From Bacteroidota bacterium (GTDB taxonomy: Bacteria > Bacteroidota > Rhodothermia > JANXDC01), in NCBI GenBank assembly GCA_025998875.1, contig AP024675.1:1771549-1835548 (forward strand): a DNA stretch of 64,000 nucleotides, given 5' to 3'. Both the position numbers and the translations under genes were made by a program. Each line of letters starts with the position of its first letter. Positions within the stretch are counted from its first letter, which is position 1. Below are positions 40,564-50,058 of the stretch, piece after piece. A model generated the notes under the pieces. It was not told the DNA's origin, searched no databases, and saw only the letters and a program-made list of their open reading frames with translations.

Positions 40564-43466
40564 GGGCTACGTGGCTGTTGGCGGTGATGGCCGCGCTTTA
40601 CGTGCCGGCAAACGCGTCGCCGTGGACCCATACGGGCCCGGGGCGCCTGTGGCGCGCCCCGGATGGGAAGGAATATGAGGCCGGCCTGGTGGTGGTGCGT
40701 TTCCAGGGGGAGCTAGCCCGTTATAAGGCCTCCTCTACGAGCGCCGGTTCCTGGGAAGTAGACGAGCTCATGCGTCCTTTGGGCTTCCTCGGAGCCGAAC
40801 CTGCTTTTCCCTTTCGGGCCAGCCCGGACCCCGAGGCACAGGCGCTCAACAGGGTGGTGCTTGTGCGCTACGCCGCCCCGGTTGATCCCCGCCGAGTGGC
40901 CGAACGGTTGGGCCGGCTTCCCGGCGTCCTCTATGCCGAACCTTACCCGGTGTATCGGGTGGCTTTTGTGCCCAACGATCCCCGGTACGGGGAGCCCGGA
41001 CAGGCCTATCTGCGTGCTATCGGGGCAGAAGAGGCCTGGGAGCGTTCCCAGGGGGATCGACGCATCCTGATCGCGATCGTGGATACCGGCGTGGAGCTTA
41101 CGCATCCGGATCTGCGTCCGAACCTGTGGACGAATCCGGGGGAGATCCCGGACAACAACCTGGATGACGACAACAACGGGTATGTGGATGACGTCTATGG
41201 CTGGGATTTCGCCGGAGACGATCCCAACAACCCGGGTCGGGCCGATAACAACCCGACGGCCAATCAGAACGCGCACGGCACCCACGTGGCCGGGCTGGCC
41301 TCGGCGGCCACGCATAACGGGATCGGGGTGGCCAGTATAGGGTTTTCCTGCCGCATTATGGCCGTTAAGGTCGGGGTGGGCGCGGGATCGGAGTCCGGGG
41401 TGATCCGCTACGGCTATCAGGGTATCCTGTATGCGGTCGACAACGGGGCTCAGGTCATCAACTGCAGCTGGGGTGGGGAGGGCTTCAGCCGGCTGGGCCT
41501 GGAGGTGATCGCTTACTCCCGTTCCCGGGGATCGGTCGTCGTAGCGGCGGCGGGCAACAGCGCCCGGGATGAGCCTTTCTATCCGGCCGCCTATCCGGGT
41601 GTGCTGGCCGTGGCCGCCACGGTGGCCAATCCCGCCCAAAGCACCTTCGATCAGCGGGCCTCCTTCTCCAACTACGGATTCTGGGTGGACGTATCGGCGC
41701 CGGGAACCAACCTGCTCAGCACCTGGACCGGGGGAGGGTATGCGCTCTCCTCCGGCACCTCCATGGCCTCCCCCATTGCGGCCGGACTTGTGGGCCTGGT
41801 GCTGGCCGCGCGTCCGGAGCTGAGCCCGGAACAGGCTGCCGAACAGGTGCGCGTAAGCGCCCGGGATATCTCCGCCCAGAACGCGGGTTTCCGCTACCTG
41901 CTCGGCTACGGTCGTATTGACGCCTATCGAGCGCTGCTACACCAGGGGCCCTCGATCCGCATGCTTGCCTATCGGATTGAGGAGGTCTCGGGCAACGGGG
42001 ATGGGATCGCCAATCAGGGCGAAGAGCTCCGACTCCGCATCGCGTTGCGCAACTATCTGGAGCCGGCCCAGGGCGTGCGGCTGCGCCTGGAGCCACAGGA
42101 CGGGCTTACGCAACCCGTGGTGGAAGAGGTGGAGCTGGGGACGGTGTCCGTGTCCGATACGGTCTGGGCCGCAGGGTTGCGGCTGCGCGTGCGCGCCGAG
42201 GCTCCGAACGGATCGGAGGCTCGGCTCATACTGCTCATCCGGGACGGTTCCGGTTACGAGGACTGGGCCGAGATCCGCTTCGAGATCACGCCCACGTATC
42301 GGACCGTGGGCGTCGCCCTGGTGGAGGTTACCCTCACCGGAGAGGGGAATATCGGTTTTGCCGATTTCCCGGACAACTTGAAGGGCCGGGGGTTCCGCTT
42401 CTTGAGTCGGCCGGATGCGCCGAATGCGCTCTTCGAAGGGGGGCTGATATTGGCCGTCGACTCCACGCGTGTGGTGGATGTGGTGCGCTCCGGGCCCAGT
42501 TCGGCCAAGCGGGATTTTCGCATGCGCCTGCCCATACAGGTATGGGAAAACGCCTTCGGGGCCGATCTCTACCTGCGCACAGAGTTCGACGACGCTCAGG
42601 CCACGCCGGGGCGCCGACTCGGGGTGTATGTGCGCAAAGAGGCCTTCTTCTGGAAACAGGCTCCCCTGGCTCGTGGCCTGCTATTGCGTTATCGGATCAC
42701 GAACACGGGGTCTGATACCCTGCGCGGGTTGCGCATCGGCTGGTTTTTCGACTGGGACATCAGCCTCAACGGCCAGGCCGATTCCTCCGGATACGACCCG
42801 GCTCGGGGGGTGATCTGGAATCGGGGTATGTCGGGTAGCCCCACACGGGACTGGTTCGTGGTGGCCCCAGCCGCGTTGCCGGATGCGGTTTACCTCATCG
42901 ATAATCCGGGCCAGCGGACCGGAATCGGCATCTATGACGGTTTTACCGACGGGGAAAAGTGGCGCACCCTCACCTCCGCGCCCGCTCCCCGGGTGCTGTG
43001 GGGCTCGGACCTGTCCCAGGTGATCGGGGTGGGACCCCGAACGCTGCTCCCCGGGGAATCGACCACCGAGGTGCTTATTCTGGCGGCCGGCCAGAGCCTT
43101 GAAGAGGCCTATGAGGCCGTAGAGGCGCTTCGCGCCCGCATACCCGTCCTGGCCCCCGTCGGAGGGATCGGGGGGGAAGAAGGGGAAAGGCCTCTGCGGA
43201 GCCGGATCCTAGCGCTGTATCCGCACCCGGTCGGGGAGGAGGTGACCATCACGCTGGAGCTACCCGCTTCCGGCTGGTATGCCTGGAGGCTATATGACCT
43301 GCTGGGTCGCAGGGTGCGCGCCGAAGGCCCGCGCTGGCAGGAGGCGGGGAGGGCGAGCTGGACAATTTCCCTGCGCGGGTTGCCGGCGGGCTGGTATGGA
43401 CTGGAGCTCATCGGTCAGCATGGCGTGCTGGATTATCGATCTGTGCTCAAAACAGGGGGGAACTAG
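40560..43466 (+). CDS. Subtilisin-like serine protease with T9SS type A sorting domain
   Basis: This 968-residue secreted protease has a signal peptide (residues 1-19), a propeptide of about 120 residues, and an S8 catalytic domain with Asp175 (IAIVDTGVE), His239 (NAHGTHVAG) and Ser401 (SSGTSMASP). A Ca-binding-like acidic loop (DNNLDDDNNGYVDD) lies between Asp and His. Beta-sandwich domains follow. The last 85 residues, starting LALYPHPVGEEVTI and with LYDLLGRRV, are a type A C-terminal domain for type IX secretion. The upstream in-frame extension is inside queG. Confidence 0.94.
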   Translation: MRATWLLAVMAALYVPANASPWTHTGPGRLWRAPDGKEYEAGLVVVRFQGELARYKASSTSAGSWEVDELMRPLGFLGAEPAFPFRASPDPEAQALNRVVLVRYAAPVDPRRVAERLGRLPGVLYAEPYPVYRVAFVPNDPRYGEPGQAYLRAIGAEEAWERSQGDRRILIAIVDTGVELTHPDLRPNLWTNPGEIPDNNLDDDNNGYVDDVYGWDFAGDDPNNPGRADNNPTANQNAHGTHVAGLASAATHNGIGVASIGFSCRIMAVKVGVGAGSESGVIRYGYQGILYAVDNGAQVINCSWGGEGFSRLGLEVIAYSRSRGSVVVAAAGNSARDEPFYPAAYPGVLAVAATVANPAQSTFDQRASFSNYGFWVDVSAPGTNLLSTWTGGGYALSSGTSMASPIAAGLVGLVLAARPELSPEQAAEQVRVSARDISAQNAGFRYLLGYGRIDAYRALLHQGPSIRMLAYRIEEVSGNGDGIANQGEELRLRIALRNYLEPAQGVRLRLEPQDGLTQPVVEEVELGTVSVSDTVWAAGLRLRVRAEAPNGSEARLILLIRDGSGYEDWAEIRFEITPTYRTVGVALVEVTLTGEGNIGFADFPDNLKGRGFRFLSRPDAPNALFEGGLILAVDSTRVVDVVRSGPSSAKRDFRMRLPIQVWENAFGADLYLRTEFDDAQATPGRRLGVYVRKEAFFWKQAPLARGLLLRYRITNTGSDTLRGLRIGWFFDWDISLNGQADSSGYDPARGVIWNRGMSGSPTRDWFVVAPAALPDAVYLIDNPGQRTGIGIYDGFTDGEKWRTLTSAPAPRVLWGSDLSQVIGVGPRTLLPGESTTEVLILAAGQSLEEAYEAVEALRARIPVLAPVGGIGGEEGERPLRSRILALYPHPVGEEVTITLELPASGWYAWRLYDLLGRRVRAEGPRWQEAGRASWTISLRGLPAGWYGLELIGQHGVLDYRSVLKTGGN

Positions 43467-43468
43467 CG

Positions 43469-43801
43469 GTGGGCATGCCGTATCGTAAGCTGGTCTTCGT
43501 CTGCGTCAATCAGCGTCCCCCGGAAAGCCCCAGGCGATCCTGCGGCCGCTCCGGTGGACAGGAGTTGCTCATGGCGCTGCAAGTAGCCTGCCGGGAGCTG
43601 GGGCTTACGGATGTCAAGGTGGTCATGAGCGGTTGTCTGGGGCCGTGTGAACAGGGCAATACGATCGCCGTTTTCCCCGACAACGTCTGGTATGGCGGTC
43701 TTCGTCCCTCCGATGCCGAGCAAATCGCGCGCGCCCATCTGGCCCGGGGGCAGCCCCTTGAGGGATATCGCCTCTACGGTGTGCTGGAAGATCCGGAATG
43801 A
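43469..43801 (+). CDS. Thioredoxin-like [2Fe-2S] ferredoxin
   Basis: This 110-residue protein has the CVNQRPP opening, a second Cys at CGRSGG, and SGCLGPCEQG, the four-cysteine pattern of thioredoxin-like ferredoxins such as the NuoE-fold proteins and Aquifex Fd. It probably carries one [2Fe-2S] cluster. The start may be GTG 43469 or ATG 43475. It lies just before the nuo region but is not NuoE itself, being shorter and alone. Confidence 0.85.
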   Translation: MGMPYRKLVFVCVNQRPPESPRRSCGRSGGQELLMALQVACRELGLTDVKVVMSGCLGPCEQGNTIAVFPDNVWYGGLRPSDAEQIARAHLARGQPLEGYRLYGVLEDPE

Positions 43802-43803
43802 GG

Positions 43804-43835
43804 TTTGTTTCCGGCCCGGGCCTTCGTTATACTTT
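43804..43835 (+). promoter_or_regulatory. Promoter of the PUR-family gene
   Basis: TTTG at 43804-43807, 20 bases, then TATACTTT at 43828-43835, which is 26 bases before the ATG. It is close to the Bacteroidota consensus. Confidence 0.65.
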
Positions 43836-43861
43836 CCGGTGCAACGAGGGAGGAGCGGCAG

Positions 43862-44140
43862 ATGACCACCACAAGTGGGGATGAGATCTATTCGCGTCGG
43901 ATCCGGGCGGGCAAGCGAACGTACTACCTGGACGTGCGGGCCATGCGCACGACTCCGGACTACTACATTACCATCACGGAATCTAGGCGCACCGAGGATG
44001 GCCAGATCGAGAAGCACAAGATTTTCCTCTTCAAGGAGGATTTCGCCAAATTCCGGGCCGCTCTGGAAGACGTGATCGCCTACGTCGAGGAGCGATTGCG
44101 GAACCAGTCGATTTCCGGATCCTCCGCTCCTGTTGCTTGA
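43862..44140 (+). CDS. PUR-alpha-like nucleic-acid-binding protein (DUF3276)
   Basis: This 92-residue protein is one PUR repeat: EIYSRRIRAGKRTYYLDVR strands, then YYITITESRR and a helix FKEDFAKFRAALEDVIAYV. Bacteroidota and Borrelia proteins of this kind bind single-stranded or duplex nucleic acid, and the Borrelia protein BpuR acts as a regulator. It has its own promoter and a GGAGG ribosome site. Its TGA lies in the nuo promoter region. Confidence 0.85.
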   Translation: MTTTSGDEIYSRRIRAGKRTYYLDVRAMRTTPDYYITITESRRTEDGQIEKHKIFLFKEDFAKFRAALEDVIAYVEERLRNQSISGSSAPVA

Positions 44141-44166
44141 CTCCTCTTTTCGGGGGGGCGTATATT
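44137..44166 (+). promoter_or_regulatory. Promoter of the nuo operon
   Basis: TTGACT at 44137-44142 is followed after 18 bases by TATATT at 44161-44166 (TTG-N21-TATATTCC in the Bacteroidota reading). It lies 38 bases before nuoA and begins in the PUR gene stop codon. Confidence 0.6.
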
Positions 44167-44203
44167 CCGGGCGCTTTCCACAGGCGGTGCCGAAAGGTTG
44201 CCC

Positions 44204-44815
44204 ATGTCGCCTCAGATCAGCGCCTTTGGCCATGTGTTGCTTTTCCTGCTGAGCGGGGTGTTGTTCGTGGCCCTGGTCTTTGGGATCTCGCGCCTGTTGC
44301 GTCCCCGGAGGCCCAATCCGGAGAAGGCCCTGCCGTATGAATGCGGGGAGGATCCGGTGGGTTCGGCCTGGGTGCAGTTCAACATCCGCTTTTACGTGGT
44401 GGCGTTGATCTTCATCATCTTTGAAGTTGAGGTGGTTCTGCTCTTCCCGTGGGCGGTCGTGCTCCGGGATGCGGGTCCGATAGCGCTTCTGGCCGGCCTG
44501 CTTTTTCTGGGTATCCTGATCCTGGGCATGGCCTATGAATGGCGCAAAGGTGATCTCAACTGGGTCAAGCCCGAGCCTGTAATCCCGCGCCTGGACCTGC
44601 CCCCAGTGCCCTACGATCAGGTCAACGCGCGCGATCGCCGGGGCTATCGCCCCAGGCGCCTTCCGCAGGGGACATCTGAGGGACGTCCGGAATCCCGACC
44701 CGGGCCGCTTGAGCGGGCTTCTGCTCCGGAGTCCGGGGGGCCGGAAAGCGGGACCCCGAAGGCGGGGGTGCGGAAGTTTCAATTCAAGTCCGTTCGGCGT
44801 CCGGAACAGGAATAA
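44204..44815 (+). CDS. nuoA: NADH-quinone oxidoreductase subunit A with C-terminal extension
   Basis: NuoA, 203 residues, is a small membrane subunit of complex I with three helices. The core has PYECGEDP with the quinone-loop Cys, and FIIFEVEVVLLFPW. Typical NuoA is about 120-150 residues. Here a further 70 or so residues are basic and Pro/Gly/Ser-rich and end KFQFKSVRRPEQE. ATG at 44204 is preferred over TTG at 44198 because AAAGG is then 6 bases away. Start of the nuoABCDHIJKLMN run. Confidence 0.95.
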   Translation: MSPQISAFGHVLLFLLSGVLFVALVFGISRLLRPRRPNPEKALPYECGEDPVGSAWVQFNIRFYVVALIFIIFEVEVVLLFPWAVVLRDAGPIALLAGLLFLGILILGMAYEWRKGDLNWVKPEPVIPRLDLPPVPYDQVNARDRRGYRPRRLPQGTSEGRPESRPGPLERASAPESGGPESGTPKAGVRKFQFKSVRRPEQE

Positions 44816-44865
44816 GAGCCGGATCCTTCGGCGCGCCTGGAGGTCAAATGTAGCGAGGGTTTCGT

Positions 44866-45360
44866 ATGGGGCTTCTGGATCGGCGTTTCGAACACGGCAA
44901 CGTGGTCATTACCTCGCTGGAGAACCTGCTCAACTGGGCGCGCCTGTCCAGCATGTGGCCCATGTCTTTCGGGCTGGCCTGTTGCGCCATCGAGATGATG
45001 TCCACCTTCGCCTCCCATTACGATCTGGACCGGTTCGGTATCTTCCCCCGGCCCTCTCCCCGGCAGGCGGATGTGATGATCGTGGCCGGCACGGTGACCT
45101 TCAAGATGGCCGATCGTATCCGACGGCTCTATGAGCAGATGCCCGAGCCCCGGTATGTGATCTCCATGGGGTCCTGCTCCAACTGTGGGGGGCCGTACTG
45201 GGAGCATGGCTACCACGTCGTCAAGGGCGTCGATCGCATCATTCCGGTCGATGTCTACGTGCCGGGCTGTCCTCCGCGGCCGGAGGCGCTGATCGGGGGG
45301 TTTTTGAAGCTACAGGAGAAGATCCGCAAGGAGCAATTGCGCGAGGGGGTCGGAGCCTGA
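44866..45360 (+). CDS. nuoB: NADH-quinone oxidoreductase subunit B
   Basis: NuoB, 164 residues, holds cluster N2 close to the quinone site. The four cluster cysteines are Cys39-Cys40 (LACCAIEMM), Cys104 (MGSCSNCGG) and Cys135 ([11 protein letters not shown]). It lies 50 bases after nuoA and one base before nuoC. Confidence 0.98.
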   Translation: MGLLDRRFEHGNVVITSLENLLNWARLSSMWPMSFGLACCAIEMMSTFASHYDLDRFGIFPRPSPRQADVMIVAGTVTFKMADRIRRLYEQMPEPRYVISMGSCSNCGGPYWEHGYHVVKGVDRIIPVDVYVPGCPPRPEALIGGFLKLQEKIRKEQLREGVGA

Positions 45361-45361
45361 T

Positions 45362-45991
45362 ATGGCGACCGTCTATGAGATCCGGGACTGGATTGTGGAG
45401 CGCTTTGGCCCCGAGGGGGTGCGGGAGCTCCAGCTGGAGCGCGTTATCCCGCCCGCGCTCGTGATCGATCCCGCCCGGCTGCGGGAGATCTGTCGGTTTC
45501 TGCGGGATGATCCCCGGCTGTACTTCGATCAGCTTATGTGCCTGAGCGGGGTCGATTATGGTCCGGAACGCGATCAGGTCGCGGTGGTCTATCACCTGCA
45601 TTCGACCGTGCACGATCACCAGATCGCGCTCAAGGTAATCGTGAGCCGATCGGAGAACCTGGAACCCGTCGTCAATAAGCTCGAGTACACCCGGATCGGT
45701 CCCGATGGGGAGCCCATTCCGAACGCCGAGCCTCCGGAGGCGCCCGAGGCGGATTTCGGCGAAGAGCGCGTGGAGTATGTGACCGAGTACCTGCCGGCGG
45801 TCGATACCGTATCCGACATCTGGCGCACGGCCGAATGGCATGAGCGCGAGGCCTACGACCTGGTGGGCATCGCCTTTCGGGGGCATCCGGACCTGAGGCG
45901 CATCCTCACCTGCGACGACTGGCCCGGGCATCCGCTCCGAAAGGATTACGTCTGGCCTGAATACTACCACGGGATACGCGTGGCCTACTGA
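45362..45991 (+). CDS. nuoC: NADH-quinone oxidoreductase subunit C
   Basis: NuoC, 209 residues, is a peripheral-arm subunit. The C-terminal signature [19 protein letters not shown], then [18 protein letters not shown], is complete. It is separate from NuoD (not fused as in E. coli). Its TGA overlaps the nuoD ATG by one base. Confidence 0.98.
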   Translation: MATVYEIRDWIVERFGPEGVRELQLERVIPPALVIDPARLREICRFLRDDPRLYFDQLMCLSGVDYGPERDQVAVVYHLHSTVHDHQIALKVIVSRSENLEPVVNKLEYTRIGPDGEPIPNAEPPEAPEADFGEERVEYVTEYLPAVDTVSDIWRTAEWHEREAYDLVGIAFRGHPDLRRILTCDDWPGHPLRKDYVWPEYYHGIRVAY

Positions 45992-47205
45992 TGAGCACGT
46001 CGCCTGCTGCCGGTGCGGCCCGATGGGCCGCTTCAGATCCCAATCGCGTGCGCCTGAAGGATCTGCGGACCGAGGAAATGGTGCTCAATATGGGTCCGCA
46101 GCATCCGAGCACACACGGGGTACTGCGTCTGGAGGTGGTCACCGACGGGGAGATCGTCATCGACGTCATCCCCCATCTGGGATACCTGCACCGCTGTTTT
46201 GAGAAGCACGCCGAGTCCCTCACCTATCCCCAGGTGATCCCGTACGTGGATCGGATGGATTATCTGGCGGCCATGAACAACGAGCTGGCCTGGGCCGTGG
46301 CCGTAGAGCGGTTGCTCGGCATCGAGGAGGATATCCATCCCCGTGTGCAGTACATCCGGGTGCTGATGGCCGAGCTCAACCGCATAGCCAGCCATCTGGT
46401 CTCCATCGGCACTTTCGGACAGGATGCCGGAGCCGTTACGCCGTTTCTGTGGTGCTTCCGGGATCGGGAGCACATTCTGAACCTCTTCGAGTGGGCCTCC
46501 GGAGCCCGGCTGCTGTACAATTATATCTGGATCGGGGGCCTTATGCATGACCTGCCGGTGGGCTTTGAGGAGCGCTGTCGGGAGTTTGTGCAGTATTTCC
46601 GTCCCCGGGTACGGGAGCTCAACGATCTGCTAACGTATAACACGATCTTTGTCGAGCGCACAGCCAACGTGGGCGTACTGCCCCTCGAGGTGGCGATTAA
46701 TTACGGCTGTTCCGGGCCCATGCTCCGCGGTTCCGGTCTACGCTGGGATCTCAGGCGCGACGATCCATATCTGGTCTATCCGGATCTGGAGTTCGATGTC
46801 TGCGTGGGGCGGGGTGAGGTGGGCACACCGGGGGATTGCTGGAATCGCTACAAGGTGCGCGCGGAGGAAATCGAGCAGTCCCTACGCATCATCGAGCAGT
46901 GCCTTGATCAGCTTCAGCGGGGGGTGGCCCGCCGTACGGCCGACTTCGATCCCCAGAAGCTTTGTCCGCCCCGTGTGGTTCCCCCTCGGGGGGCGGAGGT
47001 CTACGCCCGCTTCGAAAACCCGCGTGGCGAGCTGGGCTTCTATATCCTCAGCGACGGAACGGAGAAGCCGTTTCGCGTCAAAGCCCGATCCCCGAGCTTT
47101 TCGAACTTGAGCGTGCTCCCGGAGATCAGCCGCGGGGCCATGCTGGCCGACCTGATCGTGATCCTGGGTTCGGTAGACATCGTGCTGGGAGAAGTGGATC
47201 GATAG
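45991..47205 (+). CDS. nuoD: NADH-quinone oxidoreductase subunit D
   Basis: NuoD, 404 residues, forms the quinone cavity with NuoB. It shows [13 protein letters not shown] (the His/Asp-linked quinone loop), [11 protein letters not shown], and the C-terminal [19 protein letters not shown]. About 20 residues precede the usual start region, possibly a native extension. It lies nine bases before nuoH. Confidence 0.98.
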   Translation: MSTSPAAGAARWAASDPNRVRLKDLRTEEMVLNMGPQHPSTHGVLRLEVVTDGEIVIDVIPHLGYLHRCFEKHAESLTYPQVIPYVDRMDYLAAMNNELAWAVAVERLLGIEEDIHPRVQYIRVLMAELNRIASHLVSIGTFGQDAGAVTPFLWCFRDREHILNLFEWASGARLLYNYIWIGGLMHDLPVGFEERCREFVQYFRPRVRELNDLLTYNTIFVERTANVGVLPLEVAINYGCSGPMLRGSGLRWDLRRDDPYLVYPDLEFDVCVGRGEVGTPGDCWNRYKVRAEEIEQSLRIIEQCLDQLQRGVARRTADFDPQKLCPPRVVPPRGAEVYARFENPRGELGFYILSDGTEKPFRVKARSPSFSNLSVLPEISRGAMLADLIVILGSVDIVLGEVDR

Positions 47206-47214
47206 GAGCGGCCT

Positions 47215-48324
47215 ATGGGCTCGGGAATGGAGTTCTTCATCGCCCTGCTCGGCCCCGTGCTGGGGGTGATGTTCGTGGCCCTGCTTGTGGCCAGCTTCAT
47301 CGCCCTCTACACCCTGGCCGCCGTGTACGCGGAGCGCAAGGTCTCGGCCTTCATCCAGGATCGGGTCGGGCCCCTGGAGACCGGTCCTCGGGGGCTCCTG
47401 CAGACCGTCGCCGATATCCTCAAGCTCCTGCTCAAGGAAGACATCGTCCCCCGCATGGCCGATAAGCCCCTGTGGGTGGTGGCTCCCTTTGTGGTTTTCT
47501 CTGCGGTCTTTGTGGGTTATGCGGTCATGCCCTTCGGCCCGGAGCTGGTGGCCGCCAACCTGAACGTGGGCGTGCTGTTTATCACCGCGTTTGCCGCCTT
47601 TGAGGTGGCCGGACTCCTGCTGGCCGGGTGGGGATCGAACAACAAGTACGCCCTCTACGGGGCCGTGCGCAGTGTGGCCCAGGTGATCAGCTATGAGATT
47701 CCAGCCGGGCTGGCCGTGCTGTCCGTCGTCCTGCTCGCCGGCACGCTGAACCTGCAGGAGATTGTCCTGCAGCAGGGGATAGGTGCCTCCGGGCCCCGCC
47801 ATCTGTTCGGCCTCCCGTTTCTGCCCGATGTTTCCGCGCTGGGCGGTCTGTTTACCTGGAACGTGCTGGCCTATCCGCACCTGCTGATTGCCTTTGCGAT
47901 CTACTTCATCGCCTCCCTGGCCGAGGTCAACCGGGCTCCCTTCGACATACCGGAGGCCGAATCGGAGCTCGTGGCGGGATATCATACCGAATACGGAGGC
48001 ATCAAGTTCGCCTTCTTCTACCTGGCCGAATACGGGGGTATGCTTCTGGTCGGGCTCATCGGGGCCGTGCTCTTTCTGGGGGGATGGCATAGCCCCCTGC
48101 CCAACCTGGGGCCGGTGCGGCTGGCCGACTGGACCACGGGTCCGATATGGGGGATTTTCTGGCTGCTGCTCAAAGGGTTTGCGGCCGTTTTCGTACACAT
48201 GTGGGCGCGCTGGACGCTGCCCCGGCTGCGGGTCGACCAGCTTATGTATCTCTGCTGGAAGGTGCTGACCCCCTTCGCGGTGGCTATGGTCGTCGTATCG
48301 GCCTTCTGGGCGAGCTGGAGGTGA
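47215..48324 (+). CDS. nuoH: NADH-quinone oxidoreductase subunit H
   Basis: NuoH, 369 residues, is the membrane subunit that joins the peripheral arm to the proton-pumping arm. It has eight or so helices, with [15 protein letters not shown] in loop 1 and [19 protein letters not shown], then YHTEYGG, in the quinone-channel loop. All are well conserved. Confidence 0.98.
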   Translation: MGSGMEFFIALLGPVLGVMFVALLVASFIALYTLAAVYAERKVSAFIQDRVGPLETGPRGLLQTVADILKLLLKEDIVPRMADKPLWVVAPFVVFSAVFVGYAVMPFGPELVAANLNVGVLFITAFAAFEVAGLLLAGWGSNNKYALYGAVRSVAQVISYEIPAGLAVLSVVLLAGTLNLQEIVLQQGIGASGPRHLFGLPFLPDVSALGGLFTWNVLAYPHLLIAFAIYFIASLAEVNRAPFDIPEAESELVAGYHTEYGGIKFAFFYLAEYGGMLLVGLIGAVLFLGGWHSPLPNLGPVRLADWTTGPIWGIFWLLLKGFAAVFVHMWARWTLPRLRVDQLMYLCWKVLTPFAVAMVVVSAFWASWR

Positions 48325-48328
48325 TGAG

Positions 48329-49159
48329 ATGATGGCGCAAAGGGGCTACTGGGCAAACCTGCGCACGGGACTGCGGACCGTCTGGACGGGGTTGAGGCTT
48401 ACGTTTCGCCACCTCAAGCAGGCCCGCCGGCGTCGAGCGCCTGTGCCGATATGGGATCCCTCCTATTTCCGCCAACCCGACGGACAGGTTACGATTCGAT
48501 ACCCCCATGAGGCGATCCCCGTGCCCGATACGGGCCGCTACCGGCTGCACAACCACATCGATGACTGCATCGGATGCCTGAAGTGCGCCCGGGTCTGTCC
48601 GGTTGATTGCATCACGATCGAGACCATCAAGGCCGTCGAGGATCTGGGCACCACCTCCAACGGGCAGAAAAAACGCCTCTGGATCGCCCGCTTCGATATC
48701 GATATGGCCAAGTGTTGCTACTGCGGGCTGTGCACAATGGTCTGTCCCACGGAGTGCTTGACCATGACCAAGGTGCACGATTTTAGCGAGTTTGATCGAG
48801 ACAACATGGTCTACCACTTCGCCAACCTCACCCCGGAGGAGGCCGAAGAGAAGCGGCGTTTGGCCGAGGCGGCCGCGGCCAGGCCGACCGCGCCGGTCCG
48901 GGAGGGGGCTTCGGAGAAGCCGGCGGCGGGTTCGGGAAAACCCGCCTTCGCCCCCCGGGCCGTCCCGCGAGGCCAGAGCGCCCCCCCGGGGCAGGCCGGA
49001 GCTCCGGCAACCCGTCCCGCTTTTGCTCCCGGGGCCGTACCCGGGCCGGAGCCGGAGCAGTCCGGGGAAGCCGAACCGAAAGCCGAGACCTCGAGCCCCC
49101 AAGCCGAGGAGCGCAAGCCGACCCCCAGGCCGTTTGTCTTCAAAAGAAAGGAGTCATAG
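48329..49159 (+). CDS. nuoI: NADH-quinone oxidoreductase subunit I with long C-terminal tail
   Basis: NuoI, 276 residues, carries the two [4Fe-4S] clusters N6a and N6b. The motifs are CIGCLKCARVC (Cys80, 83, 86, 90) and CCYCGLCTMVC (Cys129, 132, 135, 139). The usual subunit is about 160-180 residues. From about residue 170 a tail of about 105 residues is rich in Pro, Ala, Glu and Arg and ends PRPFVFKRKES. The tail contains a 12-residue unit twice (KPAFAPRAVPRG and RPAFAPGAVPGP). Confidence 0.96.
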   Translation: MMAQRGYWANLRTGLRTVWTGLRLTFRHLKQARRRRAPVPIWDPSYFRQPDGQVTIRYPHEAIPVPDTGRYRLHNHIDDCIGCLKCARVCPVDCITIETIKAVEDLGTTSNGQKKRLWIARFDIDMAKCCYCGLCTMVCPTECLTMTKVHDFSEFDRDNMVYHFANLTPEEAEEKRRLAEAAAARPTAPVREGASEKPAAGSGKPAFAPRAVPRGQSAPPGQAGAPATRPAFAPGAVPGPEPEQSGEAEPKAETSSPQAEERKPTPRPFVFKRKES

Positions 49160-49165
49160 CCCGCC

Positions 49166-49729
49166 GTGGATTATTATCGAATCGCCTTCTACCTCTTTGG
49201 CGCCCTGACCGTGCTCGCCGCCGTGGTGGTGGTCTGGAGCCGAAACCTGATCCATGCGGGTATGGGGTTGCTCCTGACCCTCTTTGGCGTGGCCGGGCTG
49301 TATGCGCTGGCTGCGGCCGATTTCCTGGCTGTGGTGCAAATTCTGGTCTACGTCGGGGGGATCGTGATCCTGCTCCTGTTCGGGATCATGCTCACCCAGC
49401 GCATAGCGGGTCGTGCGCCCCGCACGGGGGTGGTCAACCGGACCGTGGGGGCGCTTATTGCGACCGGCCTTTTTGTGCTGTTCGTGATGGTCATTTTCTC
49501 GGCTCGTTTTGCCGAACTACCCTGGATCGCCCAGGGCAGGATGATCGATCGGGAAAGCGCGCCTCCGGTAGGTTCCACCGTGGAGCGGCTCGGCCAGCTG
49601 CTCGTTGGGCCGTATTTGTTGCTTTTCGAGGTGGCGGCGCTGGTGTTGACTGTGGCCCTGATCGGGGCCGCCTATCTGGCCCGGCGTTCCCGGCAAGAGG
49701 GGGCCCGGCCGCGTCGTATGATCAGCTAA
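49166..49729 (+). CDS. nuoJ: NADH-quinone oxidoreductase subunit J
   Basis: NuoJ, 187 residues, five membrane helices. It has the family LVYVGGIVILLLFGIML stretch in helix 3. GTG at 49166 is the start, six bases after nuoI. The C-terminus RRSRQEGARPRRMIS is basic and may be a short version of the tails seen on NuoA and NuoI. Confidence 0.95.
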   Translation: MDYYRIAFYLFGALTVLAAVVVVWSRNLIHAGMGLLLTLFGVAGLYALAAADFLAVVQILVYVGGIVILLLFGIMLTQRIAGRAPRTGVVNRTVGALIATGLFVLFVMVIFSARFAELPWIAQGRMIDRESAPPVGSTVERLGQLLVGPYLLLFEVAALVLTVALIGAAYLARRSRQEGARPRRMIS

Positions 49730-49739
49730 AGGGGAAACC

Positions 49740-50054
49740 ATGGGTTCTGCGGCCTACCTAAACGGGTATCTCGTCATCGGCGCGCTGTTGTTTGCCCTCG
49801 GGCTGTTTGCTGTGCTCACCCGCCGCAACGCGATCGGCGTGCTCATGGGGGTGGAGCTTATGCTCAATGCGGCGAACCTGAACCTGGTCGCCTTCTCCCA
49901 GTTCGATCCGTATCGGTTGGGTGGGCAGGTGGCCGCCCTGCTGGTGATCGTGCTCGCGGTCTGCGAGGCGGCCGTGGCGCTGGCCATCGTGCTCAACCTC
50001 TACGATCGACTGCAGACGGTAAACGTGGACGAAGTCGATAACCTGCGAGCCTGA
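49740..50054 (+). CDS. nuoK: NADH-quinone oxidoreductase subunit K
   Basis: NuoK, 104 residues, is a three-helix MrpC-like subunit. The two buried glutamates of the proton path lie in GVELMLNAANLN and CEAAVALAIV. Full length. ATG follows GGGGAAACC. Confidence 0.98.
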   Translation: MGSAAYLNGYLVIGALLFALGLFAVLTRRNAIGVLMGVELMLNAANLNLVAFSQFDPYRLGGQVAALLVIVLAVCEAAVALAIVLNLYDRLQTVNVDEVDNLRA

Positions 50055-50058
50055 AGAG

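Noticed and set aside
43469-43801. NuoE for the nearby complex I
   Set aside because: It is shorter than NuoE, lacks the N-terminal helical part and lies outside the nuo promoter. It fits a stand-alone thioredoxin-like ferredoxin better.
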